Assembly (NCBI RefSeq): GCF_014651935.1
Contig: NZ_BMXV01000002.1
Span: forward strand, 372,001 to 436,000
Reading direction: 5' to 3'
Source: Marinobacter zhanjiangensis
GTDB lineage: Bacteria > Pseudomonadota > Gammaproteobacteria > Pseudomonadales > Oleiphilaceae
Length of the DNA: 64,000 nt
A program made the translations under genes and the position numbers. Shown one piece after another: positions 22,835 through 34,439 of this stretch. The notes beneath the pieces are model-generated. The model was not told where the DNA came from. It saw only the letters and a list, made by a program, of their open reading frames with translations, and did not search any database. Position 1 is the stretch's first letter; the number at the start of each line of letters is the position of its first letter.

Positions 22835-24727
22835 ATGACGGTTGAAACCCGGAAAGAAACCCTTGGTTTTCAGACCGAAGTGAAGCAACTGCTTCAACTG
22901 ATGATCCACTCCCTCTATTCCAACAAGGAAATCTTCCTGCGGGAGCTGATCTCCAACGCCTCCGACGCGGAAGACAAGCTGCGCTTCGCGGCGCTCAAGG
23001 ACGACAGCCTCTACGAGGGTGATACCGATCTGAAAATCCGCCTCGACTATGACGCCGAGGCCGGTACCGTCACCATCACCGACAACGGTATCGGTATGAG
23101 CCGCGACAACGTCATCCAGAACCTGGGTACGATTGCCAAGTCCGGTACTGCCGAGTTCCTCAAGCAGCTGTCCGGCGATGAGAAGAAAGACAGCAAGCTG
23201 ATCGGCCAGTTTGGTGTGGGCTTCTACTCGTCCTTTATCGTTGCCGACCGGGTGGAAGTGTTCACCCGCCCTGCCGGCGCTCCGCAGAGCGAGGGCGTGC
23301 ACTGGGAATCAGCCGGTGATGGCGAGTTCACCATCGAGAATGTGGACCTGCCGGGCCATGGCACCCGTATTGTGCTGCACCTCAAGAAAGACGAGAAGGA
23401 ATTCGCAGACGGCTGGCGCCTGCGCAACCTGGTCAAGAAATACTCCGACCATATCTCCTTTCCGGTGGTCATGAAGGCCGAATCAGAGGAAGAAGGCAAA
23501 AAGGACGAGGACGAAACCGTCAACGACGCCACCGCCTTGTGGACGCTGCCGCGCAACGAGATCAAGGATGAGGAGTACAAGGAATTCTATAAGCACGTTG
23601 CCCACGACTTCGAGGACCCGCTGACCTGGTCCCACAACAAGGTGGAAGGCAAGCTGGAATACACCAGCCTGCTGTACGTCCCCAAGCGGGCACCGTTTGA
23701 CCTGTATAACCGCGACGCTCCCCGTGGCCTGAAGCTGTATGTGCAGCGTGTGTTCATCATGGACGACGCGGAGCAGTTCCTGCCCCTGTACCTGCGCTTC
23801 ACCAAGGGTGTGATCGACTCCAACGACCTGTCGCTCAACATTTCCCGCGAAATCCTGCAGAACGACAGCACCGTGGAGTCCATCCGCAATGCCATGACCA
23901 AGCGGGTGCTGGACATGCTGTCCAAGCTGGCCAAAAAGCAGCCGGAGGACTACCAGACCTTCTGGAACGAATTCGGCACCGTGCTCAAGGAAGGCCCGGC
24001 GGAAGACTTCGGCAACCGCGAGAAGATTGCCGGCCTGCTGAGGTTCGCGTCCACCCATACCGGCGACAGCACCCAGAACGTCTCCCTGGACGACTACATC
24101 GCCCGCATGAAGGAAGGTCAAAACAAGATCTACTACATCACGGCCGACAGCTACACCGCCGCCAGCAGCAGCCCGCACCTGGAAGTGTTCCGCAAGAAGG
24201 GCATTGAAGTACTGATCCTGTCCGACCGCATTGACGAATGGATGATGGGCTACCTCAGCGAGTACGACGGCAAGCAGCTGCAGGACGTGGCCCGTGGTGA
24301 CCTGGATCTGGGTGAGGTGGAAACCGAGGAAGACAAGAAGGAACAGGAAGAGGCATCGAAAGAGCACGAAGGCCTGATCGAGCGCCTCAAGACCGCCCTC
24401 AATGACCGGGTCCAGGAAGTGCGCGTGACCAAGCGCCTGACCGACTCACCTGCCTGCCTGGTGGTCGGCCAGTTTGACATGGGCGCCCAGATGAAGAAGA
24501 TCATGGAAGCCGCCGGTCAGAAAGTACCGGACAGCAAGCCCATCTTCGAGGTCAACGTGGACCACCCGCTGGTGCAGCGCCTGGAAACCGAACAGGGCGA
24601 AGAGCGCTTCAACGAGCTGTCTGCGGTCCTTTTCGACCAGGCCACCCTGGCCAGTGGCGAGCAGCTTGATGACCCGGGGGCCTATGTCAGCCGGCTTAAT
24701 CGGCTGCTGCTGGAGCTGTCGAACTAA
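22835..24727 (+). CDS. htpG: Hsp90-family molecular chaperone HtpG
   Basis: Cytosolic ATP-dependent chaperone (630 aa). The GHKL ATPase motifs are present: [15 protein letters not shown] (with the catalytic Glu), [10 protein letters not shown], and [13 protein letters not shown]. The middle domain (LYVKRVFI-like [19 protein letters not shown]) and C-terminal dimerisation region follow. The ATG at 22835 has AGGAGA 9 bp upstream; the frame opens 12 codons earlier without support. A linker around 215-230 is unusually acidic and lysine-rich ([12 protein letters not shown]). The nested inverted repeat downstream (24775-24880) probably ends the transcript. Confidence 0.97.
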   Translation: MTVETRKETLGFQTEVKQLLQLMIHSLYSNKEIFLRELISNASDAEDKLRFAALKDDSLYEGDTDLKIRLDYDAEAGTVTITDNGIGMSRDNVIQNLGTIAKSGTAEFLKQLSGDEKKDSKLIGQFGVGFYSSFIVADRVEVFTRPAGAPQSEGVHWESAGDGEFTIENVDLPGHGTRIVLHLKKDEKEFADGWRLRNLVKKYSDHISFPVVMKAESEEEGKKDEDETVNDATALWTLPRNEIKDEEYKEFYKHVAHDFEDPLTWSHNKVEGKLEYTSLLYVPKRAPFDLYNRDAPRGLKLYVQRVFIMDDAEQFLPLYLRFTKGVIDSNDLSLNISREILQNDSTVESIRNAMTKRVLDMLSKLAKKQPEDYQTFWNEFGTVLKEGPAEDFGNREKIAGLLRFASTHTGDSTQNVSLDDYIARMKEGQNKIYYITADSYTAASSSPHLEVFRKKGIEVLILSDRIDEWMMGYLSEYDGKQLQDVARGDLDLGEVETEEDKKEQEEASKEHEGLIERLKTALNDRVQEVRVTKRLTDSPACLVVGQFDMGAQMKKIMEAAGQKVPDSKPIFEVNVDHPLVQRLETEQGEERFNELSAVLFDQATLASGEQLDDPGAYVSRLNRLLLELSN

Positions 24728-24774
24728 CGGCTCCGACAAGCCTCCAAAGCACGGGTATACTCCATAGCTCTGGG

Positions 24775-24880
24775 GTGTGGCTCGGGATCCTTTTATGGGA
24801 CCTTCAAAAACAGGGACGTTTTTGAAGAGCCTACAGGGACGTATTCACGGCGTGTCCCATAAAAGGATCCCGAGTCACAC
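24775..24880. repeat. Nested inverted-repeat element downstream of htpG (copy B)
   Basis: The outer arms are a 26-bp inverted repeat, 24775-24800 against 24855-24880, with one mismatch. Inside sits a perfect 10-bp hairpin CTTCAAAAAC (24802-24811)/GTTTTTGAAG (24818-24827) with a 6-nt loop. Blocks at 24799-24815 and 24818-24858 match, on the opposite strand, the element at 10352-10494 (17/17 and 39/41 identities). The size (106 bp), terminal inverted repeats and two copies make it resemble a MITE or a BIME-like palindromic element; no transposase or clear target duplication was seen. It may also terminate htpG. Confidence 0.8.
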
Positions 24881-24910
24881 AAACTCCCGGATTCAAGTAC
24901 TCAACTAACC

Positions 24911-25132
24911 ATGCAACAGATAATAGTGGACATTCATGTCAGCCCTGACGAGTGGATCAAGCTTTACAACGGGCAGGCGACCGATGTCCGTACGACGGCC
25001 CGGGACGGACGCTCCGTTCGTTTCCCGGCCCGTATTCTCTCCCGCTTCTACCTCCGTGATGGCATTCACGGCACCTTCCGCATCCTGTTTGACGACCAGG
25101 GCAAGTTTTCGTCCGTGGAACGGCTTGGGTAG
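24911..25132 (+). CDS. DUF2835 family small protein
   Basis: Protein of 73 aa of the DUF2835 family, widespread in gammaproteobacteria and of unknown function. Visible features are MQQIIVDIHVSPDEWIKLYNG, a basic centre (VRTTARDGRSVRFPARILSRF) and FRILFDDQGKFSSVERL. The fold is probably a small beta-barrel with one helix. There is no clear ribosome site (CAACTAACC precedes the ATG). It follows the repeat element and could rely on a promoter within or just after it. Confidence 0.8.
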   Translation: MQQIIVDIHVSPDEWIKLYNGQATDVRTTARDGRSVRFPARILSRFYLRDGIHGTFRILFDDQGKFSSVERLG

Positions 25133-25268
25133 CAGTTGTCTATCCCGCTATCCGTCGCTACCAGGGTCGATAAACAAAAACTTTTGTTATAGTGCCTTTA
25201 ATTAATTTTAACTCTGTCTCGTCGTCCGGTTATTGTTTCGGTGTACCGGTTAAAGCAGGAGTTGCCCT

Positions 25269-25448
25269 ATGTCAGTCAGTACCCGGATCGTTTCTGTATT
25301 GTGGAGAGAGACGACAAGCATTCTGGGTGACTACTTTCTCAATTACGCCATGGCCCAGGGGCGCAATCCTGTAGAAGGAAACCCGGTTGGCGATGTCCCC
25401 ATAGGGTCTCGCTATGACGACGTTAGGAAAGATTCAAGCAGGCTTTGA
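25269..25448 (+). CDS. Candidate 59-aa ORF upstream of katG
   Basis: An ATG with GGAG 7 bp upstream opens a 59-codon frame ending in TGA: it starts MSVSTRIVSVLWRETTSIL and ends DDVRKDSSRL. I recognise no family. Codon use is unremarkable. It begins about 75 bp after an AT-rich promoter-like stretch (25171-25215) and ends 86 bp before katG, so it could be a small gene, a leader peptide, or chance. No homologue was checked. Together with this candidate, the 402-bp gap before katG contains nothing else clear; no OxyR-like site could be defined. Confidence 0.35.
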   Translation: MSVSTRIVSVLWRETTSILGDYFLNYAMAQGRNPVEGNPVGDVPIGSRYDDVRKDSSRL

Positions 25449-25480
25449 TACATGGCCTATATTGAACGATGCCCCAATGA

Positions 25481-27706
<2,226 letters not shown>

Positions 27707-27713
27707 AACTGAT

Positions 27714-27740
27714 CCGGCGCCCTCAGGGGCGCCGGTTTTT
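27714..27740 (+). terminator. Rho-independent terminator of katG
   Basis: CCGGCGCCC and GGGGCGCCGG pair across a TCA loop, and TTTTT follows (27736-27740). It is only 8 bp from the katG stop and ends the transcript before dusC. Confidence 0.88.
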
Positions 27741-27817
27741 CCTTCTGTCATCTCCCCCGCATTTTCCTTACAATTGCCTCCCGCTTAGATCCTGATCAAT
27801 TCATTCCGGGAGCATCC

Positions 27818-28783
27818 ATGCGAATTACCCTGGCCCCCATGGAAGGCCTGGTCGACGCGCCAATCCGTGAAACCCTGACCGGGGTGGGCGGAATCGACCG
27901 CAGTGTGACCGAGTTTATCCGGGTCACCCATGGCATGTTGCCTCCCCGTATCTTCTACAAGTATGCCCCTGAACTTCATCACCAGTGCGAGACCAGTGCA
28001 GGCACACCTGTGGCCATTCAGTTGCTGGGTTCCGATCCGGAGATGATGGGACTGCACGGTGAGCGGGCGGTTGAACTGGGTGCCCGCCAGGTGGACATCA
28101 ACTTCGGCTGCCCGGCCAAGACCGTTAACAAGCACAAGGGTGGCTGTGTGCTGATGCGCGAACCGGAGCTGATGCACGCGATTACCGCTGCCGTGCGCAA
28201 GGCCGTGCCCGAACACATCCCGGTGACCGCCAAGATGCGCCTGGGCTATGACGATCGCTCCATGGGCATCGCCTGCGGTCAGGCCCTGCAGGACGCTGGC
28301 GCCGCCGAGCTGGTGATCCATGCCCGCAGCAAGGTGGACGGCTACCGGCCACCAGCCTACTGGGAAGACATCGCCCGGGCCCGGGAAGCTCTCTCCATTC
28401 CGGTCATCGCCAACGGTGAAATCTGGACCGTGGAACAGTACTGGCGCTGCCGGGAGGTGTCCGGCTGCGACGAGGTCATGATCGGGCGCGGTCTGATTGC
28501 CCGCCCCGACCTTGCCCGCCGGATCAAGGCCAGCCAGAACGGGGAAACCATTGCCCCCATGACCTGGCCGGAAGTGGTGGCCCTGGTCGAGGATTACGCC
28601 GCCGCCCTGCAGACCCGGCTGGAGGATCGCTTCGTCACCGGCCGCATCAAGCAGTGGCTTAACTACCTGCGGACTGGTTTCCCGGAAGCCGAACAGCTAT
28701 GGCCCCGGGCGCGGAAAATCCGCGAAGTGACGCCCATGCTGGCATGCCTTGACGGCGATAGGCGTAATCTGAAAGTCGCCTGA
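27818..28783 (+). CDS. dusC: tRNA-dihydrouridine synthase C
   Basis: FMN enzyme (321 aa) that reduces U16 of tRNAs to dihydrouridine. The flavin-binding APMEGLVDAPIRE opening, catalytic Cys98 in NFGCPAKTVNKHKGG, and the phosphate-binding IGRGLIARP near the C-terminus are intact. Within Dus enzymes the MEGLVD start and GSDPEMMGLHGERAVELG segment point to DusC rather than DusA or DusB. The ATG lacks a strong ribosome site (GGGAGCATCC lies 5-11 bp upstream). The gene is monocistronic. Confidence 0.93.
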   Translation: MRITLAPMEGLVDAPIRETLTGVGGIDRSVTEFIRVTHGMLPPRIFYKYAPELHHQCETSAGTPVAIQLLGSDPEMMGLHGERAVELGARQVDINFGCPAKTVNKHKGGCVLMREPELMHAITAAVRKAVPEHIPVTAKMRLGYDDRSMGIACGQALQDAGAAELVIHARSKVDGYRPPAYWEDIARAREALSIPVIANGEIWTVEQYWRCREVSGCDEVMIGRGLIARPDLARRIKASQNGETIAPMTWPEVVALVEDYAAALQTRLEDRFVTGRIKQWLNYLRTGFPEAEQLWPRARKIREVTPMLACLDGDRRNLKVA

Positions 28784-28982
28784 TCCGGCGCCGTTCCTGT
28801 CGATCACGGATTGCTCCAGCACCCTCTGATGACTTCTCTGTCTTTATCGTAATCTTCGCCAAAGCGCCGGTGGTTATTCACCTTTCGCCGGACTCTCCGT
28901 GAATTCCGCCTTGAAGTTATGCTCACCCGGGTCAAAGGTTACAGGTAGACATTCCGCTTGTTCAGCTGACGGAGGTAAGCCG

Positions 28983-30326
28983 ATGACCGCTACAAAGGAA
29001 AAGGAAAGCTCCACCCCAAAGGCAACCAATAAGCGGGGTACAAGCGCAAGGCGCGTGTACCTTGTTGATGGCGCCAGAACGCCGTTCCTGAAAGCCAGGG
29101 GGCGGCCGGGGCCTTTCTCGCCGGTCGATCTGGCGGTTCAGTGCGGCAGGCCCTTGCTGATGCGACAGGGAATACCCGCAGACGCCTACGACCAGGTGAT
29201 CCTGGGTTGCGTGAACGTGATCCCGACGGAGATGAACCCTGCCAGGGTCGCGGCGCTCCGGCTGGGCATGGGAGAGGCCATGCCAGCGTTTACCGTGCAG
29301 ATCAATTGCGGCTCCGGAATGCAGTCCCTGGATACCGCCTACAAATACATCCGTGAGGGCGGCTCCGATCTCATCCTCGCCGGAGGTACCGAAGCGCTCA
29401 GTCATGCCCCCATGGTGCTGAGTCGGGATGCGGTGGAATGGCTGGCAGACTTCAACAGCGCATCGTCACCCGGCGATTACGCCCGCCAGGTGACGGGCTT
29501 TTCGCCCGGTGATTTCAAACCCGAGATCAGCCTGGAGCAGGGACTCACCGATCCGATCGCGGGCCTGAGTATGGGGCAGACCGCCGAAGTGCTGGCCCAA
29601 CAGTTCAATATCAGCCGCAAGGCGGCGGATGAATACGCGGTGAGCAGTCACCAGCGCCTGGCCAGGGCTGCCGATGAGGGGTGGCTGGATGATGAAGTGA
29701 TACCGGCGGTCGCGCCCGACGGTACGCTCTACAAATACGATGACGGCGTCCGGCCTGACAGCTCGGTGGAGAAGCTTGCGGGTCTCAAGCCGGTCTTCGA
29801 ACCTCCCCATGGGAAGGTAACCGCGGGCAACAGTTCCCAGGTCACCGATGGCGCGAGCTGGATGATACTCGCCTCGGAAGAAGCGGTGAAAAAGTATGGC
29901 CTGGAGCCGAAGGCGGTCATCGTCGACAGCGAGTGGTCGGCGCTGGACCCGAAAATCATGGGACTAGGCCCGGTACTGAGTGCCAGTGCCATTCTCAGGC
30001 GCCAGGGCAGTGGCCTGAATGATATCGATCTGTGGGAGATCAACGAAGCCTTCGCGGCGCAGGTGCTGGCCTGCCTCGAGGCCTGGGACGATCCGGAGTT
30101 CAGTCGCGCCGCGTTCGGAACCGACAAGCCCTTGGGGCGCCTTGATCCGGAACGCCTGAATGTGGACGGCGGCGCCGTGGCGATCGGCCACCCGGTGGGC
30201 ACCAGTGGCAACCGCATCGTACTGCATCTTATGAATGCCCTGCGCCGCAAGGGGCTGAAGCAGGGCATCGCCACGGAATGCATTGGCGGCGGACAGTCCG
30301 GGGCGATGATGATCGAAGCTCTGTAA
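28983..30326 (+). CDS. Acetyl-CoA acetyltransferase (thiolase), FadI-like
   Basis: Thiolase (447 aa) of the last step in fatty-acid beta-oxidation, splitting 3-ketoacyl-CoA with CoA. The active-site Cys109 lies in INCGSGMQSLD; the EINEAFAAQV, GGAVAIGHPVGTSGNR and CIGGGQSGAMM segments carry the remaining catalytic residues. The protein has an N-terminal extension of about 24 residues rich in Lys, Ser and Thr before the core begins at RRVYLVDGARTPF. ATG at 28983 is preceded by GGAGG at 8 bp. It is 52 bp upstream of the multifunctional enzyme gene, so the pair is a beta-oxidation operon like fadIJ. The long-chain preference is inferred. Confidence 0.88.
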   Translation: MTATKEKESSTPKATNKRGTSARRVYLVDGARTPFLKARGRPGPFSPVDLAVQCGRPLLMRQGIPADAYDQVILGCVNVIPTEMNPARVAALRLGMGEAMPAFTVQINCGSGMQSLDTAYKYIREGGSDLILAGGTEALSHAPMVLSRDAVEWLADFNSASSPGDYARQVTGFSPGDFKPEISLEQGLTDPIAGLSMGQTAEVLAQQFNISRKAADEYAVSSHQRLARAADEGWLDDEVIPAVAPDGTLYKYDDGVRPDSSVEKLAGLKPVFEPPHGKVTAGNSSQVTDGASWMILASEEAVKKYGLEPKAVIVDSEWSALDPKIMGLGPVLSASAILRRQGSGLNDIDLWEINEAFAAQVLACLEAWDDPEFSRAAFGTDKPLGRLDPERLNVDGGAVAIGHPVGTSGNRIVLHLMNALRRKGLKQGIATECIGGGQSGAMMIEAL

Positions 30327-30378
30327 TGCCGACTTGTTCTTTATCCGGACAGTCTCACATGAGAATCAGGAGGACACG

Positions 30379-32496
30379 ATGACCGGCCATATTCTTCAAG
30401 CACTGTCGGCCCGCGAAATGGAAAGGGGTCCCAGTCAGCAGACAGATAGCCCGCAATGGAAACACTGGAAACTGGCCGAGGGCGAGCAGGGCATTGTCTG
30501 GCTGACCTTCGACAAACAGGATACCTCCGCCAATGTGGTCTCCACTGAGGTACTGGAGGAACTGGAAGCCATTCTCGAGAAGCTTCACCTGCAGCCCCCC
30601 AAGGGCCTGGTGATTCGCTCCACCAAAGCCAGCGGGTTCTGCCTGGGCGCGGACATTGGCGAGTTCCGCAAGCTGGAATCCCGGGATGAGGCTGCAGAAA
30701 AGCTGGCCCGCGCCCATGAGGTGGTGAATCGTCTCGACAATGCGTCCTACACCACGGTAGCGGTGATCCACGGCGCGTGCCTGGGCGGTGGCCTTGAACT
30801 GGCACTGGCCTGCAACTACCGCATTGCCGTACCAGGGGCCAAACTCGGCTTCCCGGAAGTGAAACTGGGGCTGCACCCCGGACTGGGCGGCACCGCCCGA
30901 CTCACCCGCCTGATCGACCCCATGGAAGCCATGACCCTGATGTTGACCGGCAAGACGGTGCCCCATCAGAAGGCCGAAAAGCTGGGTATGGTCGACCAGG
31001 TGGTGGAGGAACGCCATGTGGCGTCAGCGGTTGCCGCCGCCGTTGCCGGTGACATTGATCCTGCCGGGCACGGCCTGCGGGGCAGGGTGCTCAGTACCCG
31101 GCCGGCGCGGCAGCTGGAAACACGGCAGATGCGTTCGAAAGCCGCCGAGAAGGCGCCGCCGGAACACTACCCGGCACCTGAAGCGCTGATCCGGCTGTGG
31201 GAAGAACACGGTGGTGATGATGAGGCGATGCTGCGCGCAGAGGTGGACTCCTTTGCCGAGCTGCTGATGACCGACACCTCCCGGAATCTGGTGCGGGTGT
31301 TCTTCCTGCAGGAAACCATGAAAGGCCTGACACGCACAGAGGCAGAACCCGTTAATCACATTCATGTGGTGGGTGCCGGTGAAATGGGCGCCGACATCGC
31401 CGGCTGGTGTGCCTACAACGGGCTGTCCGTCACCCTGTTCGACATGGAGCCTGAAAAAGTGGCGGCGGCAGTGGCCAAGCTGGCCGATCTGTGTAACCGC
31501 AAGCACCGCACACCAGCGCAACGCCGGGATATTCTTGATCGTCTGACGCCGGATTTTGGTAACCACGGTATCGAACATGCGGATCTGGTGCTTGAAGCGG
31601 TACCGGAAAAGGTCGAGATCAAGCAAAAAGTGTACGAGGAAGCCGAGGCTCGGATGAAAGATTCGGCTATCCTGGCTACCAATACCTCCAGTATTCCCCT
31701 GGAGACTCTTCGCGACAAGCTGAAGGATCCCGGCCGGCTGGTGGGTCTGCACTTTTTCAATCCGGTGGCGATGATGCCGCTGGTGGAAGTGGTCAGCCAT
31801 GACAAGGTCAAACAGGCTATCGTCAAGCGGGCGATGGCCTTTACCGGTCAGATTGATCGCCTGCCAGCGCCGGTAACGACGGCTCCCGGCTTCCTGGTGA
31901 ACCGGGTACTGACACCCTACCTGGTGGAAGCCATGGTCATGCTGGACGAGGGCATTGCCGCCGAAACCATCGACCGGGAGGCGGAGAAGTTCGGCATGCC
32001 GGTCGGTCCGGTGGAGCTGGCGGATCAGGTTGGTCTGGATATCTGCCTGAGTGTTGCCAATATGCTTCGCGACAGGCTGGATACGCCGATGCCCCCGCCG
32101 CCGGCATGGCTTGAGGAGAAAGTGGAAAACGGCGACCTCGGCAAGAAGACCGGCAAGGGGCTGTATCATTGGAAAAAGGGCAAGGCCGAGAAAGAGAGCA
32201 AGGTGGCGGACGCGCCCGATGACACCATTGACCGGCTATTGCTGCCGATGCTGAATGCCTGCAGGGCGTGCCTGCGAGAGCAGGTTATCGAGAGCGAGGA
32301 TCTGGCCGATGGCGCCATGATCTTTGGCACCGGCTTTGCGCCTTTCCGGGGCGGGCCCATGGCCTATGCCCGTAAGTGGGGGTCGGCGGATATCCGTCAG
32401 GCGCTGGAAGCCCTGGCCAATCGTTATGGTGACCGCTTCGGTCCCGACCCCGGCTGGGCAGAGGATGAAAGCGGGCGTTCGTCGGAACAGTCCTGA
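30379..32496 (+). CDS. Multifunctional enoyl-CoA hydratase/3-hydroxyacyl-CoA dehydrogenase, FadJ-like
   Basis: Fatty-acid oxidation alpha subunit (705 aa). The N-terminal crotonase domain has the oxyanion segments SGFCLGADIGEF and GACLGGGLELALA plus GFPEVKLGLHPGLGG. The C-terminal half is an NAD-dependent 3-hydroxyacyl-CoA dehydrogenase with GAGEMGADIAGW, TNTSSIPLETL, HFFNPVAMMPLVEVV and APGFLVNRVL. It should form a complex with the thiolase of the preceding gene. AGGAGG lies 5-7 bp before the ATG at 30379. The layout fits FadJ/FadB; which of the two is not settled by eye. Confidence 0.9.
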   Translation: MTGHILQALSAREMERGPSQQTDSPQWKHWKLAEGEQGIVWLTFDKQDTSANVVSTEVLEELEAILEKLHLQPPKGLVIRSTKASGFCLGADIGEFRKLESRDEAAEKLARAHEVVNRLDNASYTTVAVIHGACLGGGLELALACNYRIAVPGAKLGFPEVKLGLHPGLGGTARLTRLIDPMEAMTLMLTGKTVPHQKAEKLGMVDQVVEERHVASAVAAAVAGDIDPAGHGLRGRVLSTRPARQLETRQMRSKAAEKAPPEHYPAPEALIRLWEEHGGDDEAMLRAEVDSFAELLMTDTSRNLVRVFFLQETMKGLTRTEAEPVNHIHVVGAGEMGADIAGWCAYNGLSVTLFDMEPEKVAAAVAKLADLCNRKHRTPAQRRDILDRLTPDFGNHGIEHADLVLEAVPEKVEIKQKVYEEAEARMKDSAILATNTSSIPLETLRDKLKDPGRLVGLHFFNPVAMMPLVEVVSHDKVKQAIVKRAMAFTGQIDRLPAPVTTAPGFLVNRVLTPYLVEAMVMLDEGIAAETIDREAEKFGMPVGPVELADQVGLDICLSVANMLRDRLDTPMPPPPAWLEEKVENGDLGKKTGKGLYHWKKGKAEKESKVADAPDDTIDRLLLPMLNACRACLREQVIESEDLADGAMIFGTGFAPFRGGPMAYARKWGSADIRQALEALANRYGDRFGPDPGWAEDESGRSSEQS

Positions 32497-32642
32497 AAAC
32501 AGGCTGCCCATCAGACCCGGCCGTCACTCTGGCGCCAGATACAGTCGCCAGGACCGGGGTCAGCCCGGTATGTTGTCGGCGTTATTGAGGTGATCGTTGC
32601 GGGACATGGTCGGGCGGGGATCCGGCAGAAAAAGGAAAGGCT

Positions 32643-33356
32643 ATGAAGGTTCTGGTATCAGTGGTGATTGGTCTGAGTCTGATCGTTGCGGCCTCATTGC
32701 TGAGGGACGGGCTAACGGAACTGCGCACGGGTGACCGCTATGTCACCGTCAAGGGGGTCGCCGAAAAAGAGGTCACCGCCGACCTTGCCCTGTGGCCCAT
32801 CCGTTTTGCGGCCAGCGGAAATACCCTTGAAGCCGCTCGGGAGAAAGCGCGCAGCAGCCGTGATGGAGTTATGGCCTTCCTGTCCCTTCAGGCGATCAGC
32901 GAGGAGGCTGTGGAGCTTCAGCGCATGGATGTTGTGGACACCCAGGCCAACAACCCCTATCAGCCGGAAAACGGCGCCCGCAAGGTCATTATCACGCAGG
33001 TGTTGATGGTGCGCACCGATGAGGTGGACAAGGTTCGGCAGGCGGCCCGGAACGTGAGTGACCTGGTGGATTCCGGCGTTGTCCTGTCCTCCGATTACGG
33101 TCCTGCCGGCCCGACCTATCTGTTCACCCGTCTGAATGACATCAAACCGGAAATGATTTCCGAGGCGACACTGGCCGCCCGCGAGTCGGCCCAACAGTTT
33201 GCTCGGGATGCGGATGCCGAACTGGGCGGCCTGCGCCGGGCCAACCAGGGCGTTTTCCAGATTCTCGCCCGGGACCAGGCTCCGGGGGTAACGGCGGACC
33301 AGCAGCCGTTCAAGACGGTGCGGGTGGTGTCCACCTTTGACTACTACCTGCAATAG
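32643..33356 (+). CDS. SIMPL domain-containing protein
   Basis: Exported or membrane-anchored protein (237 aa) of the SIMPL (DUF541) family, linked to oxidative or envelope stress in some bacteria; biochemical role unclear. An N-terminal hydrophobic helix (MKVLVSVVIGLSLIVAASLL) is followed by the conserved VTVKGVAEKEVTADLALWPI opening and a DYYLQ end. AAGGA lies 6 bp before the ATG. It ends immediately before the stop of the convergent patatin gene (stops abut at 33356/33357). Confidence 0.85.
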   Translation: MKVLVSVVIGLSLIVAASLLRDGLTELRTGDRYVTVKGVAEKEVTADLALWPIRFAASGNTLEAAREKARSSRDGVMAFLSLQAISEEAVELQRMDVVDTQANNPYQPENGARKVIITQVLMVRTDEVDKVRQAARNVSDLVDSGVVLSSDYGPAGPTYLFTRLNDIKPEMISEATLAARESAQQFARDADAELGGLRRANQGVFQILARDQAPGVTADQQPFKTVRVVSTFDYYLQ

Positions 33357-34352
33357 TCACCCTGACAGGGAATCCAGTGATTCGCCGGTGTACTGCTGCC
33401 TGAGCAGCGCCACCGCCGACTCACCAAAGTGATCGAACCAATAGTCTCCCAGGGATTTCAGGTTGCTGATGTTCTTGCTGGAGACATTGTCCATGTCATC
33501 CGACACCGTCAGCGGGAAACCGGGCATCTTCGCGAGAGGCGAATTTACCCGGATATACTGCCCGGGGCTGCAGAAGGTCATGGCCTGATAGGCCGATACC
33601 TGCTCGTCGCCCAGTAAGCTGATGATCTTGCCTTTGGTGAACCAGCCGATCGCCCCCCAGCTTTGGGAATCCCGGCCAGAGGTATACCGGGTGGGTTTTC
33701 CCGTGCCCACGGACAGCACCTGGAGGTTATCCAGGCGGGCCCCGTCGCAATGGCGAAGCGCCTCGGCCATGGCGCAGACACTGGGGTTGTTACTGATAAC
33801 ACCACCGTCAATGAGCCAGTCCTGGTCGCCGGTCTCCAGGTAGCGCACTCGCTTGGTGGGGAAGTAGGTGGGGGCGGCAGAGGATGCATCCACCACCTCG
33901 CTGCTGCGGAGTTTCCGGTACTCGGGTCTGGTACTTTTCAGCACCACCGGATGGTTGCATTCCACGCCGTGGGCGATTGCCAGAACGTGCTTTCCGTCGG
34001 GCACATCCGCCAGGGTGCGGGTACCGAAATAGTCCCTCAGCACTTTTGTCTTGCCTTTGGCTTCGTACTTGGGGGCATTGATGCCGTCAAGTTCGAACCA
34101 GCCCTTGTTTTCGGAAAAGATCCTGTTCGCCAGTTTCGGATTATACAGCTCGGAGATGGTCTCCATGGTGAGATCCGTGGTGGCCAGGGCCACCGCAATA
34201 ATGGCTCCGGTACTGGTGCCGGCCCAGAGGTCAACGGTGGACTTCAGGTCCAGGTTATCCTTTTGCAGTTCCTTTTCCACCAGGGTCAGAAACCGGGCGG
34301 TGGCAGCCCCGCGGATGCCTCCGCCGTCCAGCGCAAGAATGGTCTTTTTCAT
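33357..34352 (-). CDS. Patatin-like phospholipase
   Basis: Predicted serine acyl hydrolase (331 aa) of the patatin family. The oxyanion motif is DGGGIRG, the nucleophile is Ser47 in GTSTG, and the catalytic Asp182 is in DGG. The rest (LYNPKLANRIF, VVDASSAAPTYFP) fits bacterial lipases. There is no signal peptide. AAGGGGG precedes the ATG at 34352; an in-frame TTG extension is not needed. No cyclic-nucleotide synthase or other defence gene flanks it, so it is probably not a CBASS effector. A short piece of related sequence lies about 850 bp upstream (34953-34985). Confidence 0.88.
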   Translation of the reverse strand: MKKTILALDGGGIRGAATARFLTLVEKELQKDNLDLKSTVDLWAGTSTGAIIAVALATTDLTMETISELYNPKLANRIFSENKGWFELDGINAPKYEAKGKTKVLRDYFGTRTLADVPDGKHVLAIAHGVECNHPVVLKSTRPEYRKLRSSEVVDASSAAPTYFPTKRVRYLETGDQDWLIDGGVISNNPSVCAMAEALRHCDGARLDNLQVLSVGTGKPTRYTSGRDSQSWGAIGWFTKGKIISLLGDEQVSAYQAMTFCSPGQYIRVNSPLAKMPGFPLTVSDDMDNVSSKNISNLKSLGDYWFDHFGESAVALLRQQYTGESLDSLSG

Positions 34353-34439
34353 GACACCCCCTTTCGGTGGCAACCTTCCAGGGCTGCGTTTCCCATGGAT
34401 TCCCGGTGAGGATCGCCAAGGATGCGGGTCATGTCGCTA

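Noticed and set aside
33357..34352. Patatin-like protein as a CBASS (CapV) defence effector
   Set aside because: No cyclic-nucleotide synthase, Cap2/Cap3-type or other defence gene is near; the neighbours are metabolic.
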